Source of the DNA: Streptomyces sp. A3M-1-3
GTDB lineage: Bacteria > Actinomycetota > Actinomycetes > Streptomycetales > Streptomycetaceae
Length of the DNA: 64,000 bases
Assembly (NCBI RefSeq): GCF_024213665.1
Contig: NZ_JANAVP010000019.1
Location: 1-64,000 of the forward strand
Direction of reading: 5' to 3'
The notes below the pieces were generated by a model. It had not been told where the DNA came from and ran no database searches. It was given only the letters and a program-made list of their open reading frames with translations. Below, piece by piece: positions 27,201 through 34,912 of the stretch (the first letter of the stretch is position 1; every line of letters begins with the position of its first letter). The translations under genes were made by a program, and so were the position numbers.

Positions 27201-27271
27201 GTCTGGACCAGCAATGGACCCAGCATTCTGAAGACGAACTGATTCAAAAGACCCCCCGGCCCAAGGACCAC
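24206..27271 (-). CDS. AfsR-like SARP regulator with NB-ARC and TPR domains
   Basis: A regulator of up to 1021 residues: winged helix (~15-105, FRMLGPLLVQT … QIAICVATLRKTF), activation domain (~110-255, ending LLIEELGIEPGPALQQL), NB-ARC ATPase (~285-620, P-loop VGVGGVGKTA, LIVLDNV) and about six TPR repeats (~700-990). This is the full AfsR layout. AfsR proteins are phosphorylated by AfsK-type Ser/Thr kinases; whether this one is cannot be seen. Its gene faces the DMPWG-peptide gene with 26 bp between stops. The start is unsure: GTG 27271 lacks a ribosome site, while TTG 27247 follows GGGGGG and gives a typical SARP N terminus. Confidence 0.92.
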   Translation of the reverse strand: MVLGPGGLLNQFVFRMLGPLLVQTCEGPLRIHGRRQSTVLAMLLLSADRTVSVDTLVDAVWPESPPATARNQIAICVATLRKTFKQAGVTDLLLTSPPGYALARGEHRIDVLEFMEEAERGRDAARHGRAEDACALLEEALNQWRGSALDELAGERIEAEATRLEQMRLDLIEERAGLMLELGRHRALTGELTELVQQHPLREQSREHLMLALYRSGQRAEALDVFRQGRRLLIEELGIEPGPALQQLHDLILQDSPELTRPPAAGPIRPVAPQTVPAQLPADVMGFTGRQRELASLDRMLREPYSLHAPAVATIVGVGGVGKTALAVHWASQAADRFPDGQLFADLRGYDEEHAPVSPAAVLDRFLRALGMPAPQIPAEPDERAALFRSLLSTRRTLIVLDNVRSFTQLRPLLPGGGRSVVLATSREALDDLTGDYTTLRIRLRVLGPTEATTLLTKIAGADRFGSDPVAVEQLSALCDCLPLALRIAGARLAAKPNLSVRSLVERLRDQRRRLDELSPSEGGVRAGFRLTYRDLPPETARMYRRLGLLRTADFAAWAGAAVLDTDVWHAEELIDQLVDAQLLEVADTEPGRAARYRFQDLLRLFARERAEADEPEEECDAALERTFAAWLWLAEEAHRRMDGRDFPVGRAPAPAPHFLPDQADELLTAPLDWFESERATITDVVAHAAETGRARYAWALTESAVPHFETKNYLEDWQRCAEAALSSARRTGDRPGEAIMLRLLGSLAIYQRRYEQAEGWNIAALRLFRETGDVPGAALAQRNLAMCARFQGDWHRALECCRAALDGFHECGDTGNEAHLLGFLAQIELDRGQVERALPLAVEAVALSRRTGSVRAEAQGIYRLAEARLRAGELDEAAESFREVLQLTRKEGDRVGEAHALRGLGQTQWSQGLLSAAGGTLQQALEITEELADRFLKARVETDLGCVEAIGGRSAAAAERFGRAHAAFGEVGAQPWRTRAARLLAAVRGDGSECGSDAGEMPQRSFTAEELTLLLADQPS

Positions 27272-27347
27272 CTGCGTGAGGGCGGTAACGGTACCGCAAA
27301 GAAGTTAACTTGATGAGGGCATAACACCCCAGTGCGGAGGGGCTAAT

Positions 27348-27869
27348 TCAAGCCGGTCCGGACGATGAACGCGCGGGGGGAACGTCCGCCTCGGAGGCGA
27401 TGGAGCGCAGTGCGAGGGACAGCTCCCGCAGCAACTCGACGGCCCTGCGGAACTCCGGTTCTCCGCCGAGTTCCTCGCACAGATGCTGGGCCAGACCGGC
27501 GTGGCCGGCGTCGATCCCGCGCATCGCGGCCACTCCGTCGCCGGTGGCCGTCAGCAGCTTGGCCCGCCGGTGGGCCGGATTCTCCCGGTAGACCGCGAGG
27601 CCCTGCTCCACCAGCAGATCCGCGATGCGCTGCACACTCTGCCGGGTGACCCCCAGGCTTCGGCCGATGCCCGAGACGGACATCGGCTCGGCCACCACCA
27701 CGCCGAGTATCTGCCACCGTGCGGCGCTCAGTCCGGAAGGAAGCGTCAACTGGTCGAGTACGGCGGTGAACCTGCCGTTCAGCCGGAAGACGGCCACGGC
27801 GGCGCGGCTGAACGCCTCGACATCACGCAGGCCGGCACGGCCGTCTTCGTCGGACTTCGCGTTACGCAC
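27348..27869 (-). CDS. MarR family transcriptional regulator
   Basis: A 173-residue MarR protein. The core reads SGLSAARWQILGVV, PMSVSGIGRSLGVTRQSVQR (recognition helix) and GLAVYRENPAHRRAK (wing), with flanking dimerisation helices. The start is GTG 27869, with GGAGGGG nine bases upstream; the frame upstream of it is open but has no family similarity. MarR proteins usually respond to small aromatic ligands and often control exporters or resistance genes. Which gene it controls is not evident. The 72-bp gap to the divergent SARP remnant would contain its promoter and operator. Confidence 0.9.
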   Translation of the reverse strand: MRNAKSDEDGRAGLRDVEAFSRAAVAVFRLNGRFTAVLDQLTLPSGLSAARWQILGVVVAEPMSVSGIGRSLGVTRQSVQRIADLLVEQGLAVYRENPAHRRAKLLTATGDGVAAMRGIDAGHAGLAQHLCEELGGEPEFRRAVELLRELSLALRSIASEADVPPARSSSGPA

Positions 27870-27941
27870 CGCAGCCCCCTCCGTCAGGACTTGGCAGCCA
27901 GACCGGCGTTCGAGGCCAAGCGGTTGATCGTAGGATTCTGC

Positions 27942-28526
27942 ATGCTCCCGATCAACCGGACTTACCCGACAGGGAGTTCGGCGCGCCTCGCAACAAAGAC
28001 AGTCCGCGGACAGGAAAGCGCAGTTGAACACCTCACCCGGCACGCCGCACCGCATGGACCCGGCCGGCGGCTGCCCGCACGCGGCCAACGCCGGGCTGCT
28101 CGCCCAAGGCGCGGGCACCTCGAGAAAGCCCTGGCCGTCTGGCGGGGTCCCGTCCTGGACGGCATTCCCGGCTCGCTGGAGATCAACTCGTTCGCGGCCG
28201 TCGAGGAAGAGAAACGGCTCAACTGCGTCGAGCTGCACATCGATTCCGCCCTGGCGCTCGGCCGCCACCACGCGGTGATCGAGGAACTCAACGGCCTCGT
28301 GGTCCAGCACCCCCTGCGAGAGCCCTTCTACCGGCAGCTGATGGTCGCCCTGTACCGGGTGGGCCGCCAGGGTGACGCGCTGGGCGTCCACCGCGGGGCG
28401 CGCCGGGTCATCAGGGAAGAACTCGGCATCGAACCCGGCCGCCCGCTGCGCCTCGCGCAGGAGGCCGTTCTCCGGGCCGACCCGGCCCACCTCGAGGCCG
28501 TCGGCGTCACGCCTTCCCTTCGCTGA
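27942..28526 (+). pseudogene. Truncated SARP regulator (activation-domain remnant)
   Basis: The reading frame from ATG 27942 gives 194 residues. From 28116 onward it clearly matches a bacterial transcriptional activation domain: LEKALAVWRGPVLDG, LALGRHHAVIEELNGLV, HPLREPFYRQLMVALYRVGR, IREELGIEPGRPLR. The ~58 residues before that do not resemble the winged helix that a SARP needs for DNA binding. The gene is therefore probably a remnant whose DNA-binding part was lost. Expression of a free activation domain as a regulator of the neighbouring SARPs cannot be excluded. Confidence 0.7.
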
Positions 28527-28559
28527 GGGGCGGCGGCGGCCCTGCCGGCGGACACCCGG

Positions 28560-29018
28560 TCAGGACTCCTCGGACTCCGGGATCAGGTGCATCGCCGCCT
28601 CCTCGGCCGAGGCGGCGCCGTCGATGCCGATGTCATGAGCGATCAAGGACTTCTCGAGGATCGAGTGGGCACCCTCGTCCGGGGCCACCAGACGGCCGGC
28701 TCGCTCCTCGCCCACCTCGTTGTCGATCAGCTCGCCGTCGGTGTCCCACGTGTCGCCGAGCCCGTCCCCCTCGGGGACGGAGACCTCCTGCGCCTCCCGG
28801 GCCAGCCGCTCGTCGAGCGTCTCGCCCCGATGCTGCTCGGACGCCGTGGTCCCCACCTCCTCCACGGCCCAGGGCCGCTCGGGCGGGGAGTACCCGTCAC
28901 CGGTGATCTCCCTCGCGGGATCCTCGAGGGTGTCCTCGGCGTCCAGCAGCCCGGCGTCGTCCTGCACCTCGGACCCGTCCGGCTGGTAGACGTCGTCGCC
29001 CATCGCGCTCTCGGTCAT
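28560..29018 (-). CDS. DUF5709 domain protein
   Basis: A 152-residue, very acidic protein matching the actinobacterial DUF5709 family: DDAGLLDAEDTLED, then RPWAVEEVGTTASEQHRGET, ETLDERLAREAQEV, and a C-terminal AAMHLIPE. The function is unknown; members look soluble and partly disordered. ATG 29018 is preceded by GAGGAG. The gene is not obviously connected to the peptide cluster and probably marks return to core chromosome. Confidence 0.85.
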   Translation of the reverse strand: MTESAMGDDVYQPDGSEVQDDAGLLDAEDTLEDPAREITGDGYSPPERPWAVEEVGTTASEQHRGETLDERLAREAQEVSVPEGDGLGDTWDTDGELIDNEVGEERAGRLVAPDEGAHSILEKSLIAHDIGIDGAASAEEAAMHLIPESEES

Positions 29019-29119
29019 GGCTCCTCCTCTCGCCCCTGCCCTTCCAGTCTCCGTCCGCCTGCCGCCCCCGGCACCTGACGGTGTCGTCGGGGCCTCCCGC
29101 CGGGCCGTACACTCCGAGC

Positions 29120-29224
29120 ATGGGTTGCATACATGCCGTGAGGGAGTGCCTGGGACAGGCCCTTCGCGTGCTGCGCCCGATCGCGCCCCTGGCCTGCTGC
29201 CGGGCGCTGCACGGCCACGGCTAG
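29120..29224 (+). CDS. Possible 34-residue Cys-containing ORF upstream of the MurE-like gene
   Basis: ATG 29120 opens 34 codons ending at TAG 29222. The predicted peptide begins MGCIHAVRECLGQAL and has four cysteines, two adjacent (LACC). No strong ribosome site precedes it, and in such GC-rich DNA short frames occur by chance. It lies in the 309-bp gap between the divergent DUF5709 and MurE-like genes and could be a leader peptide. Otherwise that gap (29019-29327) holds only presumed promoters. Confidence 0.25.
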   Translation: MGCIHAVRECLGQALRVLRPIAPLACCRALHGHG

Positions 29225-29327
29225 CGGTCCCCGCCAGCCGTTTTCCGGGGGCCTTTGGCTGTCCTCCACCCAGCCCGGGGATGTCCTTCCTCGCGGCCTG
29301 ATCCGCCGCACCTTCGAGAGGACCCCT

Positions 29328-30824
29328 GTGAAGTTGAGCGAACTGCTGGCCGGGTACGACCATGAGGTACTCCACGGCGATCCGGAGACGAGGATCACCG
29401 CCGGCACGTGCTTCGACGCCCATCGCGTCTCGCCGGGTTCGCTGTTCATCGCCGTGCCAGGCCACCGGGAGGGTGGGCCGGAGGCTGTCGGACCGGCCCT
29501 CGCCCGTGGCGCGGTGGCGGTGCTCATGGAAGGCGTCGCCGGCGCGGCACCGGACCTCCCAGCCTCGGTGCCGGCGTCCGCCACCGGGCTGTGCGTCGTC
29601 CGCGTGCAGGACGCCCGGAAGGCGGCCGCGGTCGTCACCTCCCGGTACTACGGCGAGCCCGGTCGGGAGATGGACATGGTGGCCGTCACCGGCACCAACG
29701 GGAAGACGTCGGTGTCGTACATGGTCGAGTCGCTGCTGCGGATCGCCGAGGGCGCGAACGTGGGAGTCATCGGGACGGCCGGCAGCCGGATCGGGGACGA
29801 GGTGATCCCCATGCCGAGATCGGTGCTGACCACGCCGGAGTCGCCGGACTTCCAGTATCTGCTGGGGCGCATGCGCGACCGCGAGGTCGCCACGGTGGTC
29901 CTGGAGGCCACCTCGATGGGTCTGCTGACCCACCGGGTGGACCAGGCGTTCATCGACATCGGCATCTTCACCAACCTCACGCAGGACCACCTGGACGACC
30001 ACGGCACCATGGAGAATTACCGGGACGCCAAACTCCGCCTGTTCCAGGGACTCTGCCGGCGTGCGGTGGTCAACGCGGACGACCCGGTCGGCGCCTCGAT
30101 CCTGGCGATGATGCCGGGTGAGGTGACCACGTACGCCCTGGACGCCGAGGCCGACTACCGGGCGACCGACCTCCTCATGACGGCCGTCGGCACCCGGTTC
30201 CTCCTCCACCACGGCGGCCGGACCTATCCGGCGGCCATGCCGGTACCCGGGCGGTTCTCGGTGGCCAACGCGCTGGCCACCCTGGCGGCCTGCCATCTCC
30301 TGGGCCATGATCTCGAAGGGCTGGTCGCGGCGCTCGACCGGATGCCGCCGGTCCCGGGACGGTTCGAACGCTTCGAGACGCCGCGCGGAACGTCGGTGAT
30401 CGTGGACTACGCGCACTCACCGGACTCCCTGGACAAGGTGCTGACCGCCATCCGCGACTTCGCCCCCGGCCGGGTCATCACCGTCTTCGGCTGCGGCGGC
30501 GACCGGGACGTCACCAAGCGCGCCCGGATGGGCGAGATCGCCGGAACCTACTCGGATCTGTGCGTCCTCACCTCGGACAACCCCCGCAACGAGGACCCCG
30601 AGAAGATCCTGGACCAGATCGCCCCGGGTCTCGCCGGGACCGGCACCCGCTTCGAGCGGATCGCCGACCGCCGTTCCGCGATCGCCTTCGCGCTGTCCGC
30701 CGCAGAGCGGTACGACATCGTCCTCATCGCGGGGAAGGGCAGCGAGCCGTACCAGATCGTCGGCGAACAGCTGCTCCCGTTCAGCGACATGGCGACGGTA
30801 CGGGAACTCGCCGCCACGCCGTAG
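29328..30824 (+). CDS. MurE-type Mur ligase paralogue (UDP-MurNAc-tripeptide synthetase family)
   Basis: A 498-residue Mur ligase. The ATP site is VTGTNGKTSV, the carbamylated-lysine motif NYRDAKLRLF is present, and TSDNPRNEDP matches the DNPR signature of diaminopimelate-adding MurE enzymes. The usual EVSSH/AL segment reads EATSMGL, with Met replacing His. It stands alone, away from any division/cell-wall (dcw) genes, so it is likely a second copy rather than the essential one. It could modify peptidoglycan precursors, use another substrate, or give protection against a wall-active product. GTG 29328 follows GAGAGGA. I keep no gene symbol because the orthology is unclear. Confidence 0.88.
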   Translation: MKLSELLAGYDHEVLHGDPETRITAGTCFDAHRVSPGSLFIAVPGHREGGPEAVGPALARGAVAVLMEGVAGAAPDLPASVPASATGLCVVRVQDARKAAAVVTSRYYGEPGREMDMVAVTGTNGKTSVSYMVESLLRIAEGANVGVIGTAGSRIGDEVIPMPRSVLTTPESPDFQYLLGRMRDREVATVVLEATSMGLLTHRVDQAFIDIGIFTNLTQDHLDDHGTMENYRDAKLRLFQGLCRRAVVNADDPVGASILAMMPGEVTTYALDAEADYRATDLLMTAVGTRFLLHHGGRTYPAAMPVPGRFSVANALATLAACHLLGHDLEGLVAALDRMPPVPGRFERFETPRGTSVIVDYAHSPDSLDKVLTAIRDFAPGRVITVFGCGGDRDVTKRARMGEIAGTYSDLCVLTSDNPRNEDPEKILDQIAPGLAGTGTRFERIADRRSAIAFALSAAERYDIVLIAGKGSEPYQIVGEQLLPFSDMATVRELAATP

Positions 30825-30924
30825 CCGGTGCGCCGGGGCCCGGCCCACGGTCGGCGCAATCCCTCCGGGCGCGGCCGGGCTGTACCGACACTGGCGCGAC
30901 GCCGCCGCACCTGAGGAGCCCGCC

Positions 30925-31635
30925 GTGCAGTCGAAGCCAGGAGGCGCCCTGACAGCCGTCATGGTGGCGCTGACGATGACGACCGGCATGGTCGAGGCAG
31001 TCAGCTTCCTCGCCCTCGGGCCCGTGTTCACCGCGATGCAGACCGGCAACGTGCTGTTCCTCGGGTTCGCCCTCGTGCGCGAGGGCGGGCTGTCCGCCGT
31101 GGCGTCCTCGGTCTCGCTCGGGGCGTTCGCCGTCGGCGCGGTAGCCGGCGCCAGGCTGGCGTCGAGGGTGGACGCCCGGCAGCGCCGGTGGTTCGTCGTG
31201 GCCCTGTTCGTGGAGGGGGCGCTGCTGGTCGCCGCGGCGCTCGCGGCCTGGGGGCTCGAGCGGGCGGGCGGCTCGCCCTCCGGCCGGCATGTGGTGGTGA
31301 TCGCCATGGTGGCGCTCGCCATGGGCGTACGCAACGTGACCACGCTGCGCGCCCATGTGCCGGATCTGCCGACCACGCTGGTCACCCGGGCCATGACCGC
31401 CATGATCAGCGGATCGCCTCTCGGACACGACACCGCGCTCGGCTACGGCACCGGTGCCACGGCCCGCAGGGCCGCCTCGGTTCTGGCGATGTTCGCGGGC
31501 GGCCTGCTGGGTGCGTGGCTGATCCGCACGGACTGGCCCCCGGCCGGTGTGCTGCTCCTGGTGGCGGGGAGCGTCGTCGCCATCGCCGTCGCGTACGCCA
31601 CCGCGCCCCGGTTCGGCAGGCCTGGAGCGCGGTGA
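30925..31635 (+). CDS. DUF1275 (YoaK) family membrane protein
   Basis: A 236-residue, six-segment membrane protein. Segments include VMVALTMTTGMVEAVSFLALG, the conserved loop FTAMQTGNVLFLG and the later MGVRNVTTLRAHVPDLPTTLVT, all diagnostic of DUF1275. Its transport or enzymatic function is unknown. GTG 30925 follows gagg eight bases upstream. It lies 100 bp after the MurE-like gene on the same strand and may be co-transcribed. It ends 10 bp before the convergent SSI gene. Confidence 0.88.
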   Translation: MQSKPGGALTAVMVALTMTTGMVEAVSFLALGPVFTAMQTGNVLFLGFALVREGGLSAVASSVSLGAFAVGAVAGARLASRVDARQRRWFVVALFVEGALLVAAALAAWGLERAGGSPSGRHVVVIAMVALAMGVRNVTTLRAHVPDLPTTLVTRAMTAMISGSPLGHDTALGYGTGATARRAASVLAMFAGGLLGAWLIRTDWPPAGVLLLVAGSVVAIAVAYATAPRFGRPGAR

Positions 31636-31645
31636 CGCCGTCGGA

Positions 31646-32080
31646 TCAGAAGCTGAACACCGTGCCGCTGCCGCTGTCCTTGGCGCACGGGTTGCCGAAG
31701 GTGTGGACGTAGGAGAGGCGCTTGCCCTCCCACACCCCGTCCGCCGTCACGGTCACCGGGTCCCACTCCTTGGTACAGGTGGCGTGCGAGCCCGGCCTGG
31801 TGATGGCGTCGAACCGGGCTTCGTTGGCGCTGAGTTCGGCGCAGGCGCCGTCCGGGTCGGGGTGCGTCCCGCTCGGGGTGGGCGCACAGCTGAGGGTCAC
31901 CGCGCGCTGCACCGTTCCGCTCTCGGGGTCGGCGCCCTCGGTGATGGTGAGCACCAGGGCGGACGGCGCGTACAGGCTGTCCGCCCCGGACTGCGTGGCA
32001 CCGGCGATGCCGGTGCCGGGCAGCGCGGTGAGCGCCATGGTGGCGGCTACAAGCGTCAGACTCCTTGCGGTGTACCGCAT
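31646..32080 (-). CDS. Secreted subtilisin inhibitor (SSI) family protein, predicted P1 Lys
   Basis: A 144-residue precursor. The signal peptide covers about 1-30 (ARSLTLVAATMALTALPG), followed by an SSI domain with four Cys. The reactive-site region, CPMVYDP in classic SSI, reads CTKEWDP here. This places Lys at P1, which usually favours trypsin-like proteases as well as subtilisins. DGVWEGKRLSY and the second Cys pair (LSC/GAC, ATC/NPC) are as in the family. ATG 32080 is preceded by GAGGAG; codons upstream in the frame do not look like a signal peptide. SSI proteins are secreted in bulk at sporulation in Streptomyces. Confidence 0.93.
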   Translation of the reverse strand: MRYTARSLTLVAATMALTALPGTGIAGATQSGADSLYAPSALVLTITEGADPESGTVQRAVTLSCAPTPSGTHPDPDGACAELSANEARFDAITRPGSHATCTKEWDPVTVTADGVWEGKRLSYVHTFGNPCAKDSGSGTVFSF

Positions 32081-32337
32081 TTCGAACACTCCTCGGGGTC
32101 GAAGTTTCGGAAATCGGACGCGAGTCTTGCTCACGCAGGCGAAGGTCACTTCACCCTACGACCAGATCCGGTCGCTCCACGTGAGGGCTCGAGTGCAGGT
32201 TGTGGCCACCGGGGTGGCTCTGACCTGTGGGGCAGCCAACTCGGCAATCGGCCGAAGAAAGCCGTACCCGGTGGTTGATCAATCGAATGTAAGGTCAGGA
32301 AATACTTGAACCGTTGATTGCCAGGCAGGGGCCGGTT

Positions 32338-33726
32338 TCAGCCGTGCCACACGGTCGTGGTGTTGCAGAACTCCCGGATGCCGTGGCCCGACAGCTCACG
32401 CCCGTAGCCGGACCGCTTGACGCCGCCGAACGGGAACGCGGGGTGCGAGGCCGTCATGCCGTTGAAGAACACGCCGCCCGCCTCCAGGTCCCGTACGAAC
32501 CGCCGCACCTCGCCCTCGTCGCGGGTCCACACGTTCGAACTCAGCCCGAAGGGTGAGTCGTTGGCGACGTCCACGGCCTCGTCGAGACCCGAAACCCGGT
32601 AGAGGGTGGCCACCGGCCCGAACGCCTCCTCATGATGGATGCGCATGCCGGGAGTGATGCCGGCCAGCACGGTGGGGGAGTAGAACCAGCCACGGTCCTG
32701 GTCCGCGGGGCGCCCGCCCCCGCACAGGGCCGTCGCGCCCTTGCGCACGGCGTCCTCCACCAGCTCCTCGACATCGGCGCGGCCCTGCTCGCTGGCCAGC
32801 GGGCCGACATCGGTGGCCTCCACCATCGGGTCGCCCACGGTCAAGGCCGCCATCCGGGCCGTGAAGCGCTCGGCGAACGCGTCGTAGACGTCCGTGTGGA
32901 CGATGAAACGCTTGGCGGCGATGCAGGACTGCCCGTTGTTCTGCACCCGCGCCGTCACGGCGGTCCCGGCGGCCCGCTCGATGTCGGCCGACGGCATCAC
33001 CACGAACGGGTCGCTGCCGCCCAGTTCCAGGACCGTCTTCTTGACCTCGTCACCGGCGATCGACGCCACCGAACGGCCGGCCGGCTCACTGCCGGTGAGC
33101 GTCGCCGCCGCCACCCGGTCGTCGCGCAGAATCGCCTCGATCGCGCCGGAACCCACCAACAGCGTCTGGAAGCACCCCTCGGGGAAGCCCGCCCGCCGGA
33201 AGAGCTCGCCCAGGTACAAGGCGGTCTGCGGCACATTCGAAGCGTGCTTGAGCAGCCCGACATTGCCGGCCATGAGCGCGGGAGCCGCGAACCGTACGAC
33301 CTGCCACAGCGGGAAGTTCCACGGCATCACGGCCAGTACGACGCCGAGCGGCCGGTAGTGCACCCGGGCCCCGGACGCGCCCGAGTCCCGTACATCGGCG
33401 TCCGAGGGGTGCTCGTCGGCCAGCAGCGACTCGGCGTGTTCGGCGTACCAGCGCATCGCCTTCGCGCACTTCGCCGCCTCCGCGCGCGCGGCGGCGATCG
33501 GCTTGCCCATCTCGGTCGTCATCGTGCGGGCGATGTCCTCCTGGTCCCCCTCCAGAAGACCGGCCGCCGCATTGAGCATCCGTGCTCGTTCGGCGAAATC
33601 GGTCGTACGGTACTGGCGGAACGCGCTCGCGGCAGCGGCCAGCCGGCGCTCGATCTCGTCGGCGCTCAGCTCGTCGAACGTGCGGAGCGTTTCACCGGTC
33701 GCGGGATTCACCGTCGCGATGGGCAT
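32338..33726 (-). CDS. NAD(P)-dependent aldehyde dehydrogenase, succinate-semialdehyde type
   Basis: A 462-residue aldehyde dehydrogenase. Visible hallmarks are VMPWNFPLWQ (cofactor loop), LELGGSDPFVV with the general-base Glu, NNGQSCIAAKR with the catalytic Cys, and HEEAFGPVATLY. The length and these motifs place it with the GabD-like succinate-semialdehyde dehydrogenases, short of the longer retinal/betaine type. ATG 33726 has AAGGAGGA upstream. It is divergent from the PHP-domain gene. The intergenic region 32081-32337 is unusually AT-rich and should hold the SSI promoter; nothing else was seen in it. Confidence 0.92.
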   Translation of the reverse strand: MPIATVNPATGETLRTFDELSADEIERRLAAAASAFRQYRTTDFAERARMLNAAAGLLEGDQEDIARTMTTEMGKPIAAARAEAAKCAKAMRWYAEHAESLLADEHPSDADVRDSGASGARVHYRPLGVVLAVMPWNFPLWQVVRFAAPALMAGNVGLLKHASNVPQTALYLGELFRRAGFPEGCFQTLLVGSGAIEAILRDDRVAAATLTGSEPAGRSVASIAGDEVKKTVLELGGSDPFVVMPSADIERAAGTAVTARVQNNGQSCIAAKRFIVHTDVYDAFAERFTARMAALTVGDPMVEATDVGPLASEQGRADVEELVEDAVRKGATALCGGGRPADQDRGWFYSPTVLAGITPGMRIHHEEAFGPVATLYRVSGLDEAVDVANDSPFGLSSNVWTRDEGEVRRFVRDLEAGGVFFNGMTASHPAFPFGGVKRSGYGRELSGHGIREFCNTTTVWHG

Positions 33727-33855
33727 GGGTGTGTCCTCCTTGAGCTCGCTCCACCGACCTTGCCGCGCCCCGGTCGCTCCCGCAACGCGGGATGCGGTGG
33801 CCCGGTACGTCGCCGAGACTGGGCGGGAAGGTGCCCGGAGGTGAAGGAGTCGCGC

Positions 33856-34878
33856 ATGGAGCCGGAGGAGGCGCTGGACCGGATCGCCTTTCTCCTGGAG
33901 CGTTCCCTGGCGGAGACCTACCGGGTACGGGCCTTCCGCAATGCCGCAACGGCCCTGGCCGGCCTGACCGTGGACGAGGTACGGCGCCGGGCCGCGGCCG
34001 GAACGCTGGAGAAGGTCAAGGGCATCGGGCCCAAGACCGCCCGGGTCGTGGAGGAGGCGCTGACCGGCGAGGTGCCCGGATACCTCCGGCGGCTGGAGGA
34101 AGAAGCGGCGGAGCCGCTGGCCGACGGCGGGGAACGGCTGCGCGCCGCGCTGCGCGGTGACTGCCACCTGCACTCGGACTGGTCGGACGGCGGAAGCCCC
34201 ATCGAGGAGATGGGCCGGGCAGCCGCCGCGCTGGGGCACGACTGGGCCGTACTCACCGACCACTCGCCCAGCCTCACGGTGGCGCGCGGGCTGACGGCCG
34301 AGCGGCTGCGCGAACAGCTGGAGATCGTGGCGCGGCTCAACCGGGAGTGGGCGCCCTTCCGCCTGCTCACCGGCATCGAATGCGACATCCTGCTGGACGG
34401 CTCGCTCGATCAGGACCCGGAGCTGCTGGAACAGCTCGACGTCGTCGTCGCCTCCGTCCACTCCAAGCTGCGTATGGACTCCGCCGCGATGACCCGGCGG
34501 ATGATCAAGGCGATCGAGAATCCGCTGACCGATGTGCTCGGCCACTGCACCGGCCGACTGCTCGCGGGCCGGAAGCGGCCCGAATCGGAGTTCGACGCGG
34601 AGCGGGTGTTCGCCGCCTGCGCCGAACACGGCACGGCGGTGGAGATCAACAGCCGCCCCGAGCGGCAGGACCCGCCCCGGCGTCTGATCCGCCAGGCGCT
34701 GGCCGCGGGAGCGTTCTTCACGGTCGACACGGACGCGCACGCGCCGGGCCAGCTCGACTGGCAGATCATCGGCTGTGCCCGCGCCGAGGACTGCGAGGTG
34801 CCGGCGGAACGGGTGGTGAACACCTGGACCGCGGACCAGGTACGGGACTGGACCCGCACGCGCCGCCCGCCGGCCTGA
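33856..34878 (+). CDS. HhH-PHP domain phosphoesterase
   Basis: A 340-residue protein. A helix-hairpin-helix region (1-75, VKGIGPKTARVVEEAL) is followed by a PHP domain with all metal motifs: DCHLHSDWSDG, LTDHSPS, TGIECDI, VASVHSKL, LGHCTG and DTDAHAP. This resembles the C- and N-terminal parts of bacterial PolX without the polymerase domain, so it is probably a DNA-related metallophosphoesterase. ATG 33856 follows AAGGAG. The stop lies in a 17-bp tandem duplication (34864-34880 and 34881-34897), suggesting a recent change at the 3' end just before the mobile-looking repeat. Confidence 0.88.
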   Translation: MEPEEALDRIAFLLERSLAETYRVRAFRNAATALAGLTVDEVRRRAAAGTLEKVKGIGPKTARVVEEALTGEVPGYLRRLEEEAAEPLADGGERLRAALRGDCHLHSDWSDGGSPIEEMGRAAAALGHDWAVLTDHSPSLTVARGLTAERLREQLEIVARLNREWAPFRLLTGIECDILLDGSLDQDPELLEQLDVVVASVHSKLRMDSAAMTRRMIKAIENPLTDVLGHCTGRLLAGRKRPESEFDAERVFAACAEHGTAVEINSRPERQDPPRRLIRQALAAGAFFTVDTDAHAPGQLDWQIIGCARAEDCEVPAERVVNTWTADQVRDWTRTRRPPA

Positions 34879-34897
34879 TCCGCCCGCCGGCCTGATC
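34864..34897. repeat. 17-bp tandem duplication over the PHP-gene stop
   Basis: The sequence cgcccgccggcctgatc occurs twice in direct succession. The first copy contains the TGA stop of the PHP-domain gene (34876-34878). It lies about 15 bp left of the MITE-like element. Confidence 0.9.
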
Positions 34898-34912
34898 CGG
34901 AAGCCAACGGCC

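Larger units (their letters stand above)
86..27869. other. Nonribosomal peptide biosynthetic gene cluster (approximate extent)
   Basis: Three adenylation-domain synthetases, a free C-type protein, an exporter, PLP enzymes, two acyl-CoA dehydrogenase-like genes and two SARP-type regulators are clustered here. The order is: exporter and synthetases rightward, a coupled Cy-A-T/PLP-enzyme operon leftward, then regulators. The limits are inferred from gene function. The left edge could lie outside the window, and the right edge is placed at the MarR gene because DUF5709 and MurE-type genes follow. No MbtH-like gene, phosphopantetheinyl transferase or aryl-acid starter pathway was recognised within it. 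Confidence 0.75.

Noticed and set aside
28024..28278. A small ORF starting MNTSPGTPHR in the SARP remnant
   Set aside because: It is in a different frame from the clear activation-domain similarity and has no recognisable features.
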